NCBI GenBank assembly: GCA_002794785.1
Contig: NBBA01000002.1
Span: 558,001-622,000, forward strand
DNA: 64,000 nucleotides
Source: Coniferiporia sulphurascens
Taxonomy: Eukaryota > Basidiomycota > Agaricomycetes > Hymenochaetales > Hymenochaetaceae
Reading direction: 5' to 3'
The translations under genes were made by a program, and so were the position numbers. This document shows positions 44,001-55,962 of this stretch, one piece after another (within the stretch, counting starts at the first letter, position 1; each line of letters begins with the position of its first letter). The notes beneath the pieces are model-generated. The model saw only the letters and a program-made list of their open reading frames with translations. It made no database searches and was not told where the DNA came from.

Positions 44001-47000
44001 GTCGTGGGGTGGGGTAAAGACCAAGGTTACATGTGTGTAACGGCGACGGCAATGCGGTAATGGACGCGAGGGGGACGCAGAAGATGAGGGGGCCTGGCTG
44101 GGCCTGGCACCCGCAGCATTCACATACATACACACGTCATAGTCATATGCACCTATTGTACCAAGGCGGGCCACATTCTCCCATGGAACACCTACGTGCG
44201 TGTGCTGACGCATCTCGCTCACCGTGAACGGAACTAGCTTCTACTGGTTACCTTACGGACGAATAGGAGCAGGTTAAGCAGACTAGAATTCCACCCGTGC
44301 GTCCGTGTGTGCTTCTCCGTTCTGCGCTTTCGGTTCCCGCAGAAGTCCCAATTAGACGGGCGCAGCTCTGCTCGGTGCAGATGATCGGAAATGGAACATT
44401 TGCGCAAACACATTAGATAAGCGGTGCTGTATGCGGTTTGGGGCACGGGACGGGACAGGACAAAAGACAGGAGTCTACAAATGTGCGAGATCTCCCTCAC
44501 CCCTTCTGAAACAACCAATGGCGGTGTCAGATCTGAGACTAACAGAGGAATGGAATAGCCAAGGAATGCCTCTCAGGAGTCAAACCGTGACGGAACCTTT
44601 CCCCACTCCTCCCTCTCCGTTCCCCGTCCCCCCGTTCCTGTATCGAAGCAAGGAAGAAAACTCTCGCTCCTCATTCCCTCCATTCCTTTCCCCTCGTGCG
44701 CCGCAGAAACGGAGTTGCAGGAAAGGCGGGAAGCGCCATGGGAAGCGCCAGAACCACACAGACGGAGATGAATCAGAACGGGACTCATGAGCGCGGGTGC
44801 TATTTCTGATGTACGTACGCTTAAAGACGCCGTGTGCCGTCTTCGTCTTCATTCGTCGGTGGGCATAACCGGGGAGGGTAGACGCTGATCCTGATTTTTG
44901 TCCTAATCCTATTGCGCAGCCTTCGGAAGTTGTTTCCCCTGCTTACCGGGTGGCACATGTGCCCGCGGCCTCAGTCGCCAGGTTTCCCCAGTCTGCAAGC
45001 GGTGTGATAGCAGGGGAGGAGCTGCGGTGATATGGCGATAGAACCTCCCGGTGTAAATTGCCTAGTGGAGTAAATGTTCAAGCGTTTGGACAACCAGTCA
45101 TTTCTGAGTGATGATGGCAATTGATTATTGCCCCGGAGCTCGAAATCTCGAATTGGGAAGGTCCGAAAGTGGGGATATGAATGGAGTGCGTCTTCATACT
45201 TATCCCACAAGGCCGAACGTTTTAAGTTATATAATGATTAGCGATGCGAATGAAAGAAGGAAATAGGAGAAAAACAGGGAAAACGATTACTGATAGTTGA
45301 TTTCATTAACCGCCCATTCCTCGTATAGAAAAACTAAAAAGAAGAATAACGGAAGGCGCTAGGGGCTTAATGAAAATCTCCCCTCAAATAAAATCGACAG
45401 GAAAGAAATAATGCGAGTAAAACCAGAATGGGGAGGACGGTCCGGACACCCACCCCCTTCTTGAACTCTCCACTGTCCACAGTATTGAGTGATGCTCGGG
45501 CTTCCGGGAGTCTAACAGCTTCCCAAATTGATGCCAACAACCTCTTTTTCTTCTTGCCGACCTGAATGGGATGGACAACGGTCCAGCCTGGTCCGGCATG
45601 TAGCGGTGATTACGGCATGCAAACGTGGGTAATTAAATCGCGAAATCACAAAGGAGAGGGGATCGTGGTGTATGGGGATCAGGAGGGGGGGACCTGGCAT
45701 TTTTGTTTCCCCCTTTGTTTCCCCCCTTTGTCCTTATCGTCCGTGGACTGTCGGATATAACGAGACAGGCTTTATTCTATCTGCGCAGGGACTAGGATGG
45801 TGCACGGGAAAAAAAGGGGGGGACGGGGCAGACGTGAAAAAACAGACTCGATGAAGGCTAGGGTCCGAAACACTTCAGATGTGATATCAGATGTTTTCTA
45901 GGAAAGCTCGCACTTTAATGAACTCCGTCTGGGACGGGTCCGAGTATTGTTGCTACATCCACTCACTTCGGACACGTTCATATCCCCGGGGGCGGGTGTA
46001 AGCGCCAGTTTTTCGGTCGCTCTCATATCTCCGGAGGCGGACGTGAGCGCTAGAGTCCAGAGCCCAGATTCAAGGTGCACGTTCGTTCAGGGTGCATCTG
46101 AGTCGGAACAAGTGAAGAGATGAGGGACAAAGGCCAGGGACAGAAATTCGAGCCTTAGCCGAGTCCGAAAATAAATAAATATGAGAAAGCTGCGCGTCCA
46201 CGGACTTCACAGTGCGCACCTATTGCGCACCTATGCGCCTTCGGCGACATTTGTCTTTCCTCCATCCTTCCTGGGGCAGTCACATCTTCAAAATAGAGGA
46301 GGTGTGGGCGAAGTCTAGAGTGCAAAATCTAGAGATGAAACCAGGGTGCATCAAATTGAGCCGAACAGGAGTGCGGGTGCCAAGTCGCGACTTTGTCGGC
46401 TGGTGTGAAGTCATGAGGAGTGTGGGATCGGGGAGTGGTGACCCGCGGTAACAAAGAGAAATAATAATAAAACAGGAAGATTTCAGCAAATGTGTCTGCC
46501 GACGTACACGACACAAAAATGAAGCACCGGGGCACCGGAGTAGACGGAAGGAAAATAAGAAAGGATCGTACCATTGAGGAGGAGGGGGGGGGAGTGGGAG
46601 TACGTGATCCCGGGATTTGGAGTCTCAGGAACCCAGGGTCTCGCGGTCTCGAAAGACTTGAGATTACGGGCGCGCAGCAACACCGCGCACCTCACTGCAC
46701 TTCACCACAAAGACCACGATGCATCCGTACCCTTTCCTTGCTGTACCCGCTGCGCCTGTCTGTCTGTTCGTCCAGTCGTCTATGGCGCTAGGCAGCCACG
46801 CACCGCGCTATACATATCCGCACAAGTCGACTGCCGAGCCTCGAACCCCGAGTCCCGATCCTCAACTCCAAGCCCTGAATAATCCCGCCTCGCTTCCGGA
46901 CGAAAGGTGACAGTGTGAAGGGTGCAACTCGCGAGCGCAGGGGATAACGACAGACCGCCCAGAAGTAAGATTAACAATCACGGAAACAAAAAAAGGGGGG

Positions 47001-47360
47001 AGGGGGGAAACGGCGGGAAAAAATAGATGTACATACCCTCCCGGGGGGCGAAACTTCGATGTGAGGACTATCTGATAGAAAACGTGTAATTTAATAATTA
47101 ACGAAAGGGGTGCATTACAACAGCGAATAGGGACGCGGGGGATCCGTAAAGACGATGCGCACACAATCCCAATATTACGAACTCGGTGCTTGGGGATCGC
47201 AAGTGTTGTTAGAGGAATGTGAGGTCCGGATACCCTCCCCTCCGAACCCCTGCGAGTTCCCCCCCTCCGAACCCCTGAGTTCCCCCCTACGAGCCCTGAG
47301 GCATTACCTGAGCAGTAGCACCGCTGAGTCTAGTCCCGATGGTGAGTTCTGTGAGTCCCG

Positions 47361-47393
47361 AATCCTGAGTCCTGAGTCCTGAGTCCTGAGTCC
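47361..47393 (+). repeat. Tandem repeat (GAGTCCT)n
   Basis: About four and a half copies of a GAGTCCT heptamer; similar GAGTCC units recur at 50640-50660, 56095-56110 and 56380. Confidence 0.8.
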
Positions 47394-48446
47394 CCGTTTT
47401 TGCATCCGCGACCACGCGAAACAGTGGGGGGGGGAGGGGGGGGCTCTACCGGCGAATGCGGTCGATAAAACCACCAACGGCAGCGCAACAACAACCAATA
47501 ATCAATAACCAACAACCGGGGGGAAAGGGGGGAAGGAAATAGGTTGGGGGAGGGGGGTGGAGCAGCGGGAATCGAAAACGAAAACGACCTCCTTTCATCC
47601 TGCTTAAACACGCATACTCGCAGGAGGGGGCGAGAGGGGGCATGTCGTCTTCGCATTTTTTAAATGTGGAAATACACGACAAATACACGGGCGAGGAAGA
47701 ACTGAAGCACTGAAGCGTACAGAGTCCCCAACTTTCACCCCGCGCGGACCCTGGTGGACTGGCGGCCACCAGGAAGGCGGGGGCGAGGAGAGGAGGAGAC
47801 TATTCCGACTGCACCGTTCACGGAATATGATAAAGTATACAAGGCTGGCACTTAAGTCTGTGAGTCCCCCGGCCTGTCCCTGCTCCGAGCTTGGGTTTCG
47901 TAGCACGTCGGGCGCACACACGCACGCGGGGCGTTTTGGAGGGAGGAAGCCAGTGGACTTGGCGCATGGCGCACAGCGCACAGCGCATAATGAAGGACTA
48001 ACAGGGGCGAGAAAGTATGCGAAGGGGCGGGAGCACCTACGAGCTCGAGACGGGCGGGCGGGGGGTGGTGGGGAGGGTGCGTGTAGCCTTTCGCACGGGC
48101 GGGCAAAGGCGGGGCGCACGGTCGGGCGTTCGCGTAAATCCATTAAGAAAACAAATCAAAAAGTAAAAGCATAATTTTCAAAAAAAAAAAAGAGATAAGA
48201 GAAACATCCAAGCGGAGAAAAAAGAAATCAAAAAGGGGTAGGGGGAAAGAACCCGAAGCAACACGCCAACAGACCAACACGCCGACAACTTGAGTTAAAG
48301 TTTTCCTCTTATTTTTCCTTTCTTTCTCGTATACGGCGAGGCTATGCCCATGCTATGCATTAAATTAAATTGTTCTGGGTCCCCGCCCACGCGCCACGCG
48401 TTCCGCGTTCTGCTCTTTGTTGTTCCTCGTAATATTAATCTGTCCC

Positions 48447-48489
48447 GGTTCGGTTTCGGTTTCGGTTTCGGTTTCGGTTTCGGTTTCGG
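48447..48489 (+). repeat. Tandem repeat (TTTCGG)n
   Basis: Seven consecutive GGTTTC hexamers (the first imperfect). Not the fungal telomere unit TTAGGG. Confidence 0.9.
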
Positions 48490-48592
48490 CTCGTCCGCAT
48501 GCGTGTCCGGGAAAAACACGCTTCTGCTATTCTGCTATTCTTTTCTGTTCTGTTCTGTGGTGCGTTTCGATTGTTTCAATCATACGGCAGGT

Positions 48593-48656
48593 TCTTTGTT
48601 CTTTGTTCCCTGCTCCCTGTTCCCTGTTCCCTACTCCCTACTCCCTGTTCCCTGTG
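48593..48656 (+). repeat. Tandem repeat of CCCTGTT / CCCTACT units
   Basis: Imperfect heptamers TCCCTGT and TCCCTAC repeated about seven times after a TTCTTTG run. Confidence 0.8.
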
Positions 48657-48916
48657 CACTGTTTCTTCGCCCCCAGGCGCTTGCGCTTCGCGGGCACCCC
48701 GGACCCTTCCCAATCCAATCCCAATCCTAGTCCCAGTCCCAATCCCAGTCCCACCCGCACTTCTTTGTGCCCCTGAATCCGTGCTTCGTTTCAGACTTCG
48801 AACTTCGTTTCTCGAGCTTCGAGACTTCGAGCCTTCGTTTCGAGCGCGTTTTCGTTTTCGGGTTTACGGGTTATTGGGATTTCGTGAGGTGAGGTAAGGG
48901 TAGGGTTTGGGTTTGA

Positions 48917-48945
48917 GTTGGGTTGGGTTGGGTTGGGTTGGGTTT
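48917..48945 (+). repeat. Tandem repeat (GGGTT)n
   Basis: Five GGGTT pentamers in a G/T-rich strand. It is interstitial and unlike TTAGGG, so not telomeric. Confidence 0.85.
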
Positions 48946-51900
48946 TGGCGCAAATGCAGGCGCAGGTGCAAGTGTGGATGCGGTGAGGCGTGGTAGGGCC
49001 TCGTAATCGTAAAAGCAAACGTAATCATAATCGGGGAATTTCAGCTTGAATCTCAATCTCAATCTCGATCGAAAATGCGAGCGCCGTCTTTTGGTTGTAT
49101 CAACAGGGATATAGAAAGGGAAAAGAAAGGGAGATAGGGAACAAGAAGGGAACGGAAGGGGAACGAGAAGGGAAGAGAAGAGAAGAACAGGAGCGGCAAG
49201 GTGGGGAGGAGGGATGGAGAGGATGGAGGAGGAGGGGGGGAAGAGGAGATAGGGGGTGGCCAATTAGCACAGCCAACGGCCGACGGGCGACGGGCGACGG
49301 ACGTTGTGGCCCCCCCAGGGTACTATTTACTTAGGCTTTGGAGATCGGGAATCGGGAATCAAGACACACGCGCGCGCCGATGCCGATGCCGAGCCGAGCC
49401 GGTGTCCCTTCCCCCTTACCATCCGTTTCTGTGCTGCGCCGCGCCGACAGCTACCTGCTATACGCGGGTGCGTACGGCATGCCGTCACGGCCAGCGGCCA
49501 TGAGGCCCATGGGCCTCACACCCCGCTGCCTGCAGCTGTACTGTAGGGCCCAGTCAGTCAGTGGCCGGCGGCGAGGAGGGGGGGAGCAAAACGCAAAACT
49601 ACACACTGCAGTACACACTGCCCATTCGGGCTTCGGGCCCTCGCTAAGTACCCACCCACCCAGAAGAAGGGAGGGGAGTTGTTCTAGATTCTGGATTTCT
49701 AGATCCCCCCCGGAGTCGGGGTCTGGACCCTGGAACCACCACCCCCTCCTCTCCCTCCCCTCCTACCCGAGAAAGATAAAAAGATCAAGATGGGAAACCC
49801 TGAGATCCTTGGAGATATTCGTTTAAGGTTTGTGAGAGCTTTTACATAACTTGACGAAAAGGGAGAAACATCCCTCTTGGGACCCGGACCGCCCACCCTG
49901 GAGCCTGGGGCGGTGCGGGCGGTATGGGAGGAAGCGGCGGCGGCGGCGGGTACGGGCGCGGGCGCGGGTGCGGGTGGGAGGGAAAGGGGATAGGTCGTCA
50001 TGCCATTGGCATTTGTTTGTTCGTGACATGTAAAATCAATTTGACTGACTGACTGATACTAAGCATGTATGTGTGTATACGTGTGTATGGATATATTGTC
50101 ATCGGCAATTCGGGACCAGGGATCAAGAATCGGGGATTATTGGATTTATGGGTTAATGGGTTTATGGACTTTATGGGCGGGGCGTCGTCAAACGTCATGG
50201 TGGGGCTCGAGCTCGAGATCTGAAAGCGCACGAACGTACGCGGCAGTGGTGAGCGTCGTCGCTGTATGGAGATTCGCACGTGCGCGGTGTAACGTTTTTT
50301 TGTGTGTTTACAATATCAATTGCGCGTGTATGCGCGTGGGTGAGGTGCATATATGTACTTGCGGTTAGTACGGCTCAAAGTAGACGGACGGTGACGGCAT
50401 CATGCAGGGACGCAGATAGAGGTTCGGGGTTCGAGGTTAGCTTTTTTGTCCCCTCCCCCGCCCGCGAGCGCTATCCGAGTCCTGATCCCGTGCTTTCGTT
50501 CTTTAGTCCTTCCGTTTTCGTCCTCGTTTTCCGTTTCCTGCTGTTTTCTGTTTCTTCATCTGTTTCTACGATGTAATCATGTAGACTAATGATGTAGCGT
50601 TGCCTCCCCACCTCTCCGCCCGATCTAGGTCTGGCTCCTGAGACCCGAGTCCTGACTCGAGCGTGGCGTCTTTCAAACGTCCGCGTTCTTCTCTTCCTCT
50701 TCTCGGCCGCTTCCAATTTCCCCCCCAAAACCCTTCATAAGTTACCCGATCTCGCCAGATCCTAGATCCCAGATCCCATTCCCAGATCTGCCTCCGCCCG
50801 GGGTGCAACGGGCTACACCGGGCGGACGGGCGGATGGGCGGCGGTGGCAGTGGCAGTGGCGGGACGCTTGGGTTGTGTGTGGCTGAGACGCAGCGCGCGA
50901 CGGGCGACGGGTGATGAACGCCCGGGACCAATTACGATTCACGATTTCGGGAAGAGTGGTGCGTCGCAGGGGGTGCAAAGTCAACGCCACGAAGCGAGCG
51001 CGGGAGCGCGGGAGGGAAGGGGGAGGAACGGGCGGCGCAAAAGGGTGGGAGGAAGTTGGGGGCGTTTCCCACGGGTGCTGATTTATTCATTTTATCTTGT
51101 ACATGTACTTTTCCGAAAACCCAAAACCGGGAAAGCGGAAGCCGGCATCCGGCATCGGGCAGTCGGGTGTTCGGCATCGGCATGAAGACCGGCATCGGGA
51201 AAGGGAGTGACGGCATGCATACATGCATTTGCGCGCGGCGGACGTATATTGGTTGGGAACGCGAAAACAAGGAGAAGGACGAACGGAACGGACGCGCGCG
51301 GTTGGGAGGTAGTGTGGGAGCGAAGCGTCGACTGGTGCGGACGCGGGTCTACGTCTGGCCGTGAAGAGCGCGCGCGCGGCGTGGGAGCGGCGGCGCGCAG
51401 GGAGGGGGGATGCCGATGCCGAGAATCACCACTGATCAACAAGGGCAGGGAATCAGAGCGCTTATGCCGAGAGAGATGCTGCGGAGAAGACCGTTTGGGG
51501 CTGACATAAGGGAGTGAGGGGGGGAGGAGGACCCTAGGTGAGATGAGAGAGGGTGCTGCGGTCGTCGCGGAGCCAAGCGGGGGATGAATCAAAGGGTATC
51601 TATCTGTATCTGCGTCCTTTCGCCCTTGCACAGGGTTCAGCTGATGGGGGTTGTGCTGCGAAGCGGGAGGGGTGGCTGCGCGTGCGGGCTCTCTCTCTCG
51701 CAGGAGGGGGGGAGCGTCGGAAAGGGACCCTGGGTGGCTAATGGCCTTGGGCCAACTGTAGCCGGACGGTGTTTGGCGCTGCTTGGCGCGCGGGTTTTAC
51801 GTTTCGTGCCGAGCGCGATGCCGAGCGCGATGGGGAGGGGAATTTGAAGGAGGCCTCTTCAGCTTCGCCCGTTCCAGTCTTCCGCTCTCCCTCTCCCTCA

Positions 51901-52011
51901 GCTCCTTTCCCCTCCCCCTGCTCGTTCCCCCCTCACCCACACGCCCTACAGCGACCTCTGCACTCTCCGCGACCTTCCAGCAAGCTACTTTCCCCCCCTC
52001 CGAGCCCCACC

Positions 52012-55000
52012 ATGGGCCGTCGTAAAATAGAGATCACACCGATAACGGTTAGTTTTGCTCAGTTTGCACCTCCAGGCGCGTCCGCGCGTGTCCGCGTGTC
52101 TCCCCCTCGCGTCCCCAGCCGCGTCTCCTCCTTCGCGCGTGCTATTCAGAGCGCGTCTCTTCGCGCTTTTTTTACGCCCTCGCACCGCGCGTGTCCCTTT
52201 CACTCGCTGACTTTCTTTCCCGCCCCACGCTCTTCCAGCATGAACGAAACCGCTCGGTAACCTTCCTGAAGGCACGTCATTTCTCATTGCTCCTCCCCGT
52301 CTCCCTCTGACCGCACACTCTTTCCTGCCTTTCCCGCTTTCCTATTTATATATATGCAATTCACCCTCTGCGTGCCGGGTTTCTCTTGGCATCTCCCGCC
52401 TGTCCCTGTCCTATTTATTGACTCTGCCCTTTTAATTTGTCTGCCACACGACGTCTAACGTCTATTTATTTATATTTTTACTCCCTCTTTCTGCTCTCGT
52501 CGTCGCGTCGGTGTCGTCGCCGTGCTCGTTCATCGTTGGCGTCCGACAGCGCAAGAACGGCCTGTTCAAGAAGGCGTACGAGCTCGGCGTATTGTGCTCC
52601 GTCGACGTTGCCGTCATCATCTTCGGTGCGTCTCCCCGTCCGCTCTCACGCCCCCCTCTCACCTCTCCCATCTGCCCCTGCTCACCCGTGCGGCCTCTTT
52701 TTGTTCCCCATACGCTCCCACCCGGCTCGCCCAATGCACGTCGTCGTCGTGATGGGGATACATGACGGACAGAGGAACGCGCAGGCCACCATGTGAAGCT
52801 GCACGAGTACTGCTCTGCGGACGTCGACAGCATGGTCCACCGCCACCTTAACGTGCGTTTCGTCTGTCCTCTCTGCTCTGCAGGCGCTAACTCGGCCCCA
52901 AACCTACTCTGCTCTGCTCTCCCTCTTCTCCCCTCGGACCCTCTATCGCCCCCTGACCCTTCTCGCCGCGTTTGCCCCACGCGCGCACGCGTCTGGAAAC
53001 TGTATTGAAATGGCGGTGCGCTGTCGCTGTGTTCGAACCCGGCCAACACGAACCGAATACCGAAAATGGGCCTGTCAAAACCCTGTCACTCACTAATTTC
53101 GTGCCCACTCATGCGCGCGTCGCTGCGATCACCGCGCACCCTTTACGATTTTTTATTGCGCGTTTGTTCTGTGAACCCCCTAACTCAAATGGACGCGCGT
53201 GTGTTGGCCATCGCCCTGCGTCGTTCGCCCCCGGCCTCGGCCTTGTCCTCGCGCTCGATTCCGTACCTATCGCATCGCGCAAAACCCGCACGCACACGGG
53301 GCGCTTCTTTTGCTGGTGCTTCTGCTCCACCAAACACAACACGCGCGTCCCTGTGCTTGGCAACGAACCGCATATTGGGCGGTGGCGGGGATCATTTACC
53401 ACTGCTCCGGCCGCACTACGCATGCTACGCGCTAATCTGCATTTAACCAAAACCAGTTTGACGGCGAACGCGAGTCGAAGCACCCGGCCGACTTTAGCAA
53501 CAGGCCGGGCGACGCCGACGTGCATGACGAGGATGACGAGGACGATGACGCGGATGGTGGCAGGCGTCCCGGTGGCTCGGGTGGCGGTGGCGGCGCCGGC
53601 GCCGGCGGACGGGGCGCAGGTGGGAGTGGAAGCGGCGGGGGTGGCGGAGGGTCCCGGCCTAGTGGGAGTGGGGGTGGTGCCGGTGGCAGCGGTGGCGCGG
53701 GTGGCAGCAGTAGTGCCGCTTTCGGGCGAGGGCAGGGCCAGCAGGGTCAGCTGCAGCAGCGCGGTGGGGGCGGCCTGTTGCCCGCTGGCGGTCGGCTAAG
53801 TGCGGGCGGGATGGGAATCGGGCTTGATGTGAGTATCTCGTTGTCGTCCCCACTCCCTTCCCTTTTCCTCTCCGAATCCGGACTGTACTACCGCGCTCCC
53901 CGTCTCTGGTCTGAGCTAATCCCCTTCCAACCCCATCCGCTAATCACATAATCCCTCTCGCGCTCGTTAATTGCAGATGGACTACCGCCCGCAGCTCTCG
54001 CTGCCGCACCACCTCTCCGTGCAGCCGCACCTCCACGCCGCACACCTATCACCGCACCACGCGCTCTCGCCTACAAGCGCGAGCGCAGGCTCGTCCTACC
54101 CAGGCGCGAGTCTCCCCGTGTCACTAGAGCGGCACACACCAGCGGCGTTTGCCCTTGGGTTTCCGACGCAGAGTCAGTCGCAGCAGCAACAGCAGCAGCA
54201 ACACTCGGCGAAGCGCCCAAGAATCGACTCGGGCGCGGGTGTGCCGTACCCTGGTGGGCCGAGTGTGTACACGATCGATGACCCGCACGCGCATGCGGCG
54301 TACCTCGGCGCGACGGCTGGTGCCGCGAGCGCAGGCGCGGGATCCCCGTCGCAGGGCTCGTTTGGGTTCTTTGGACGGGCGCAGGGCGGGAGACTTAGTA
54401 CTGGGAGTTTGTATGGCCAGTCGGGCGGACAGGGTCATGGACACGGGCAAGGACAAAGTCAGGGAACGGGGCAGGGGCAGGGACAGGGAGACCCGTTTGC
54501 GGGGTTGCTTGGCGGAGGTGGAGGAGGAGGGAGTCCGAGTGCCTCGGCGTCTGTGTCGAGCGCGTCGCCTCGTTCGCACCCACATGCGCTTGCGCACCAT
54601 GGGCATGCTACGTCGACGCACCATGGGCATCATCAACATGCGGGTCAGCAGCAGCAGCAGCAGCAGCAGGCACAGTCGCAGTTTGATTGGCCTGTGCATA
54701 ACCCCGGTGGGGCGGGGGACCCCGGTCCGTCCGCGTCGTCCGCATCGAGTTCGGCGTCGTCTGCGCGTGCGCCGAGTGGAGGCGGCGGGGGAGGGCCGGG
54801 AGGGGGAGGGACGGATACCTGGCTGGATTTTTTATCTAGCGCCGCGCCTGGGCCGGGGGCCGGGGCGGCGCATAGTGGATCAGCCTCCTCTGGCCCCACG
54901 TCCGCCCCCGCCCTGTCGACACCTGCGCCGACGCCGCATCCGCATGGTACGTCCACTCCTATGGGTACGTCCGTGTCGGGCGACGGCGGTGGGCGAACGA

Positions 55001-55341
55001 CGAAGCGCGCACGCTCTACGAGCGTCAAGGAGGAAGAGCGCGGTGGGGTAGGGGTTAATGGGAGTGTGGAGTACGGGTTTGGCGGACTTGACTATCCTGG
55101 TGCGAACGGGCATGGGGGCGGGGGCGGACACGGACACGGCCATGGTGGGAATGGGAAACCGGGCTTGAGCGTGAAGACGAGCGGGGTAGGCGACGCGGGC
55201 GTAGGAGGGGGCGTGAGTAGTGTGAGTGGTTCTGGTTCTGGCTCGAGCTCTGGTCTGGCCTCCGCTGGTACTGGTGCTGGTGTCGGTGTCGGTGCTGGTG
55301 CCGGCGGGGCGGAGGGCGAGCGGAAGCGAATGCGTTACTGA
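52012..55341 (+). CDS. MADS-box transcription factor, MEF2/Rlm1 type, 6 exons
   Basis: Nuclear DNA-binding regulator of 649 residues. Exons are 52012-52047, 52239-52271, 52550-52625, 52785-52852, 53457-53828 and 53977-55341; introns 191, 278, 159, 604 and 148 nt, longer than elsewhere in the window. The MADS box spans exons 1-4: [57 protein letters not shown]. The start MGRRKIEI and the following [12 protein letters not shown] fit the MEF2 rather than the SRF class; fungal members (Rlm1, Smp1) act downstream of cell-wall integrity MAP kinase. Intron 2 has a GC donor (AAG/GCACGT). After the domain come an acidic patch ([10 protein letters not shown], about residue 95), a long Gly/Ser-rich stretch, His/Gln-rich low-complexity sequence with KRPRID, and a C-terminal KRARS and KRMRY that could be nuclear localisation signals. 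The start has a CACCATG context. Low-complexity parts cannot be checked by family similarity. Confidence 0.88.
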
Positions 55342-55842
55342 CTCTTGGTTTTGCCCCCCCTTTTTTTTCTCTCCCTCGCTTCCTCAACTGTTCGCTCCTA
55401 CGTCCTGCGCCCTCACGTCCTTTTCGGGTCTTCGAATTCGTATCCCGCGTTTGTTTTTCCTTCTCGTTTCTTGCTTCGTGATTCGGTTTCGGTATTCGGT
55501 TTCGATCGGTTTTTGTGATGTAATTTTTTTTTACCCCCCATCCTTCTTGGTTTTGTGTCTCTCTTTTGTGCGTTCCGGTTTTTCGTGGCTGGCTGTGTTG
55601 TGATATGCGAAAAAAAAAATTGTGAAATCTGGTCGTTTTTGGTTTTTCTTTCTTTATTGCTTTGTTGTTATATTGCTATTGTTTTTTTTTTTTCGCTCTT
55701 GCGCTGTGTTGTGTTGTGCTTGCTCCTCACACGTCCTCACCCCTTATCTCCCCATTCACCTCCGCCTTACCCCTACCCCGACCCCTACCCAATCCCTACC
55801 CACCCCTACCCCTCCATCTATCGCGCTTTACCCAATATCTAG
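55342..55842. other. 3' region of the MADS gene
   Basis: Strongly T/C-rich with runs of T (55360, 55530, 55685), as in fungal 3' UTRs and termination regions. No gene. Confidence 0.5.
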
Positions 55843-55962
55843 ATGCACCACCATTCACACCCACATTCGCAGACGCAGACGCAGAGCCAGAGCCAGAGCC
55901 AGAGCCAGACGAGCCAGGTGTTGCCGCTCACGCCTGTCGATCTTAGTAGTTGGTTCCCTTAG
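55843..55962 (+). other. Possible His/Gln-rich terminal exon
   Basis: ATG directly after an intron-like 3' end (CCAATATCTAG) opens 39 codons: MHHHSHPHSQTQTQ, a (CAGAGC)n-encoded Gln/Ser run, then TSQVLPLTPVDLSSWFP and TAG. The composition matches the His/Gln-rich parts of the adjacent MADS protein, and the ordered ending looks selected. It could be an alternative last exon of that gene or a tiny gene, or chance in a repeat. No joint with the MADS frame was found. Confidence 0.25.

Larger units (their letters stand above)
44001..52011. other. 8-kb G/C-biased region with simple repeats, no gene supported
   Basis: Composition changes from about 44 kb: many homopolymer runs of G or C, purine/pyrimidine-biased strands and short tandem repeats. 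Long overlapping frames on both strands result from this bias and lack motifs. It ends with the C/T-rich leader of the MADS gene (about 51880-52011), which is typical for a fungal 5' UTR or core promoter. Confidence 0.5.

Noticed and set aside
47604..48143. 179-codon minus-strand frame and similar long frames between 44 and 52 kb
   Set aside because: Frames are open on both strands at once because stops are rare in G/C-biased DNA; Arg/Pro/Ser-rich translations without motifs.
48447..48945. Possible interstitial telomere sequence
   Set aside because: The units are TTTCGG and GGGTT, not TTAGGG, and they are embedded in other simple repeats.
54124..55051. Long frames antisense to or out of phase with the last MADS exon (191 and 300 codons)
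   Set aside because: They are shadows of the Gly/Ser/His-rich coding sequence, rich in Arg, with no independent evidence.
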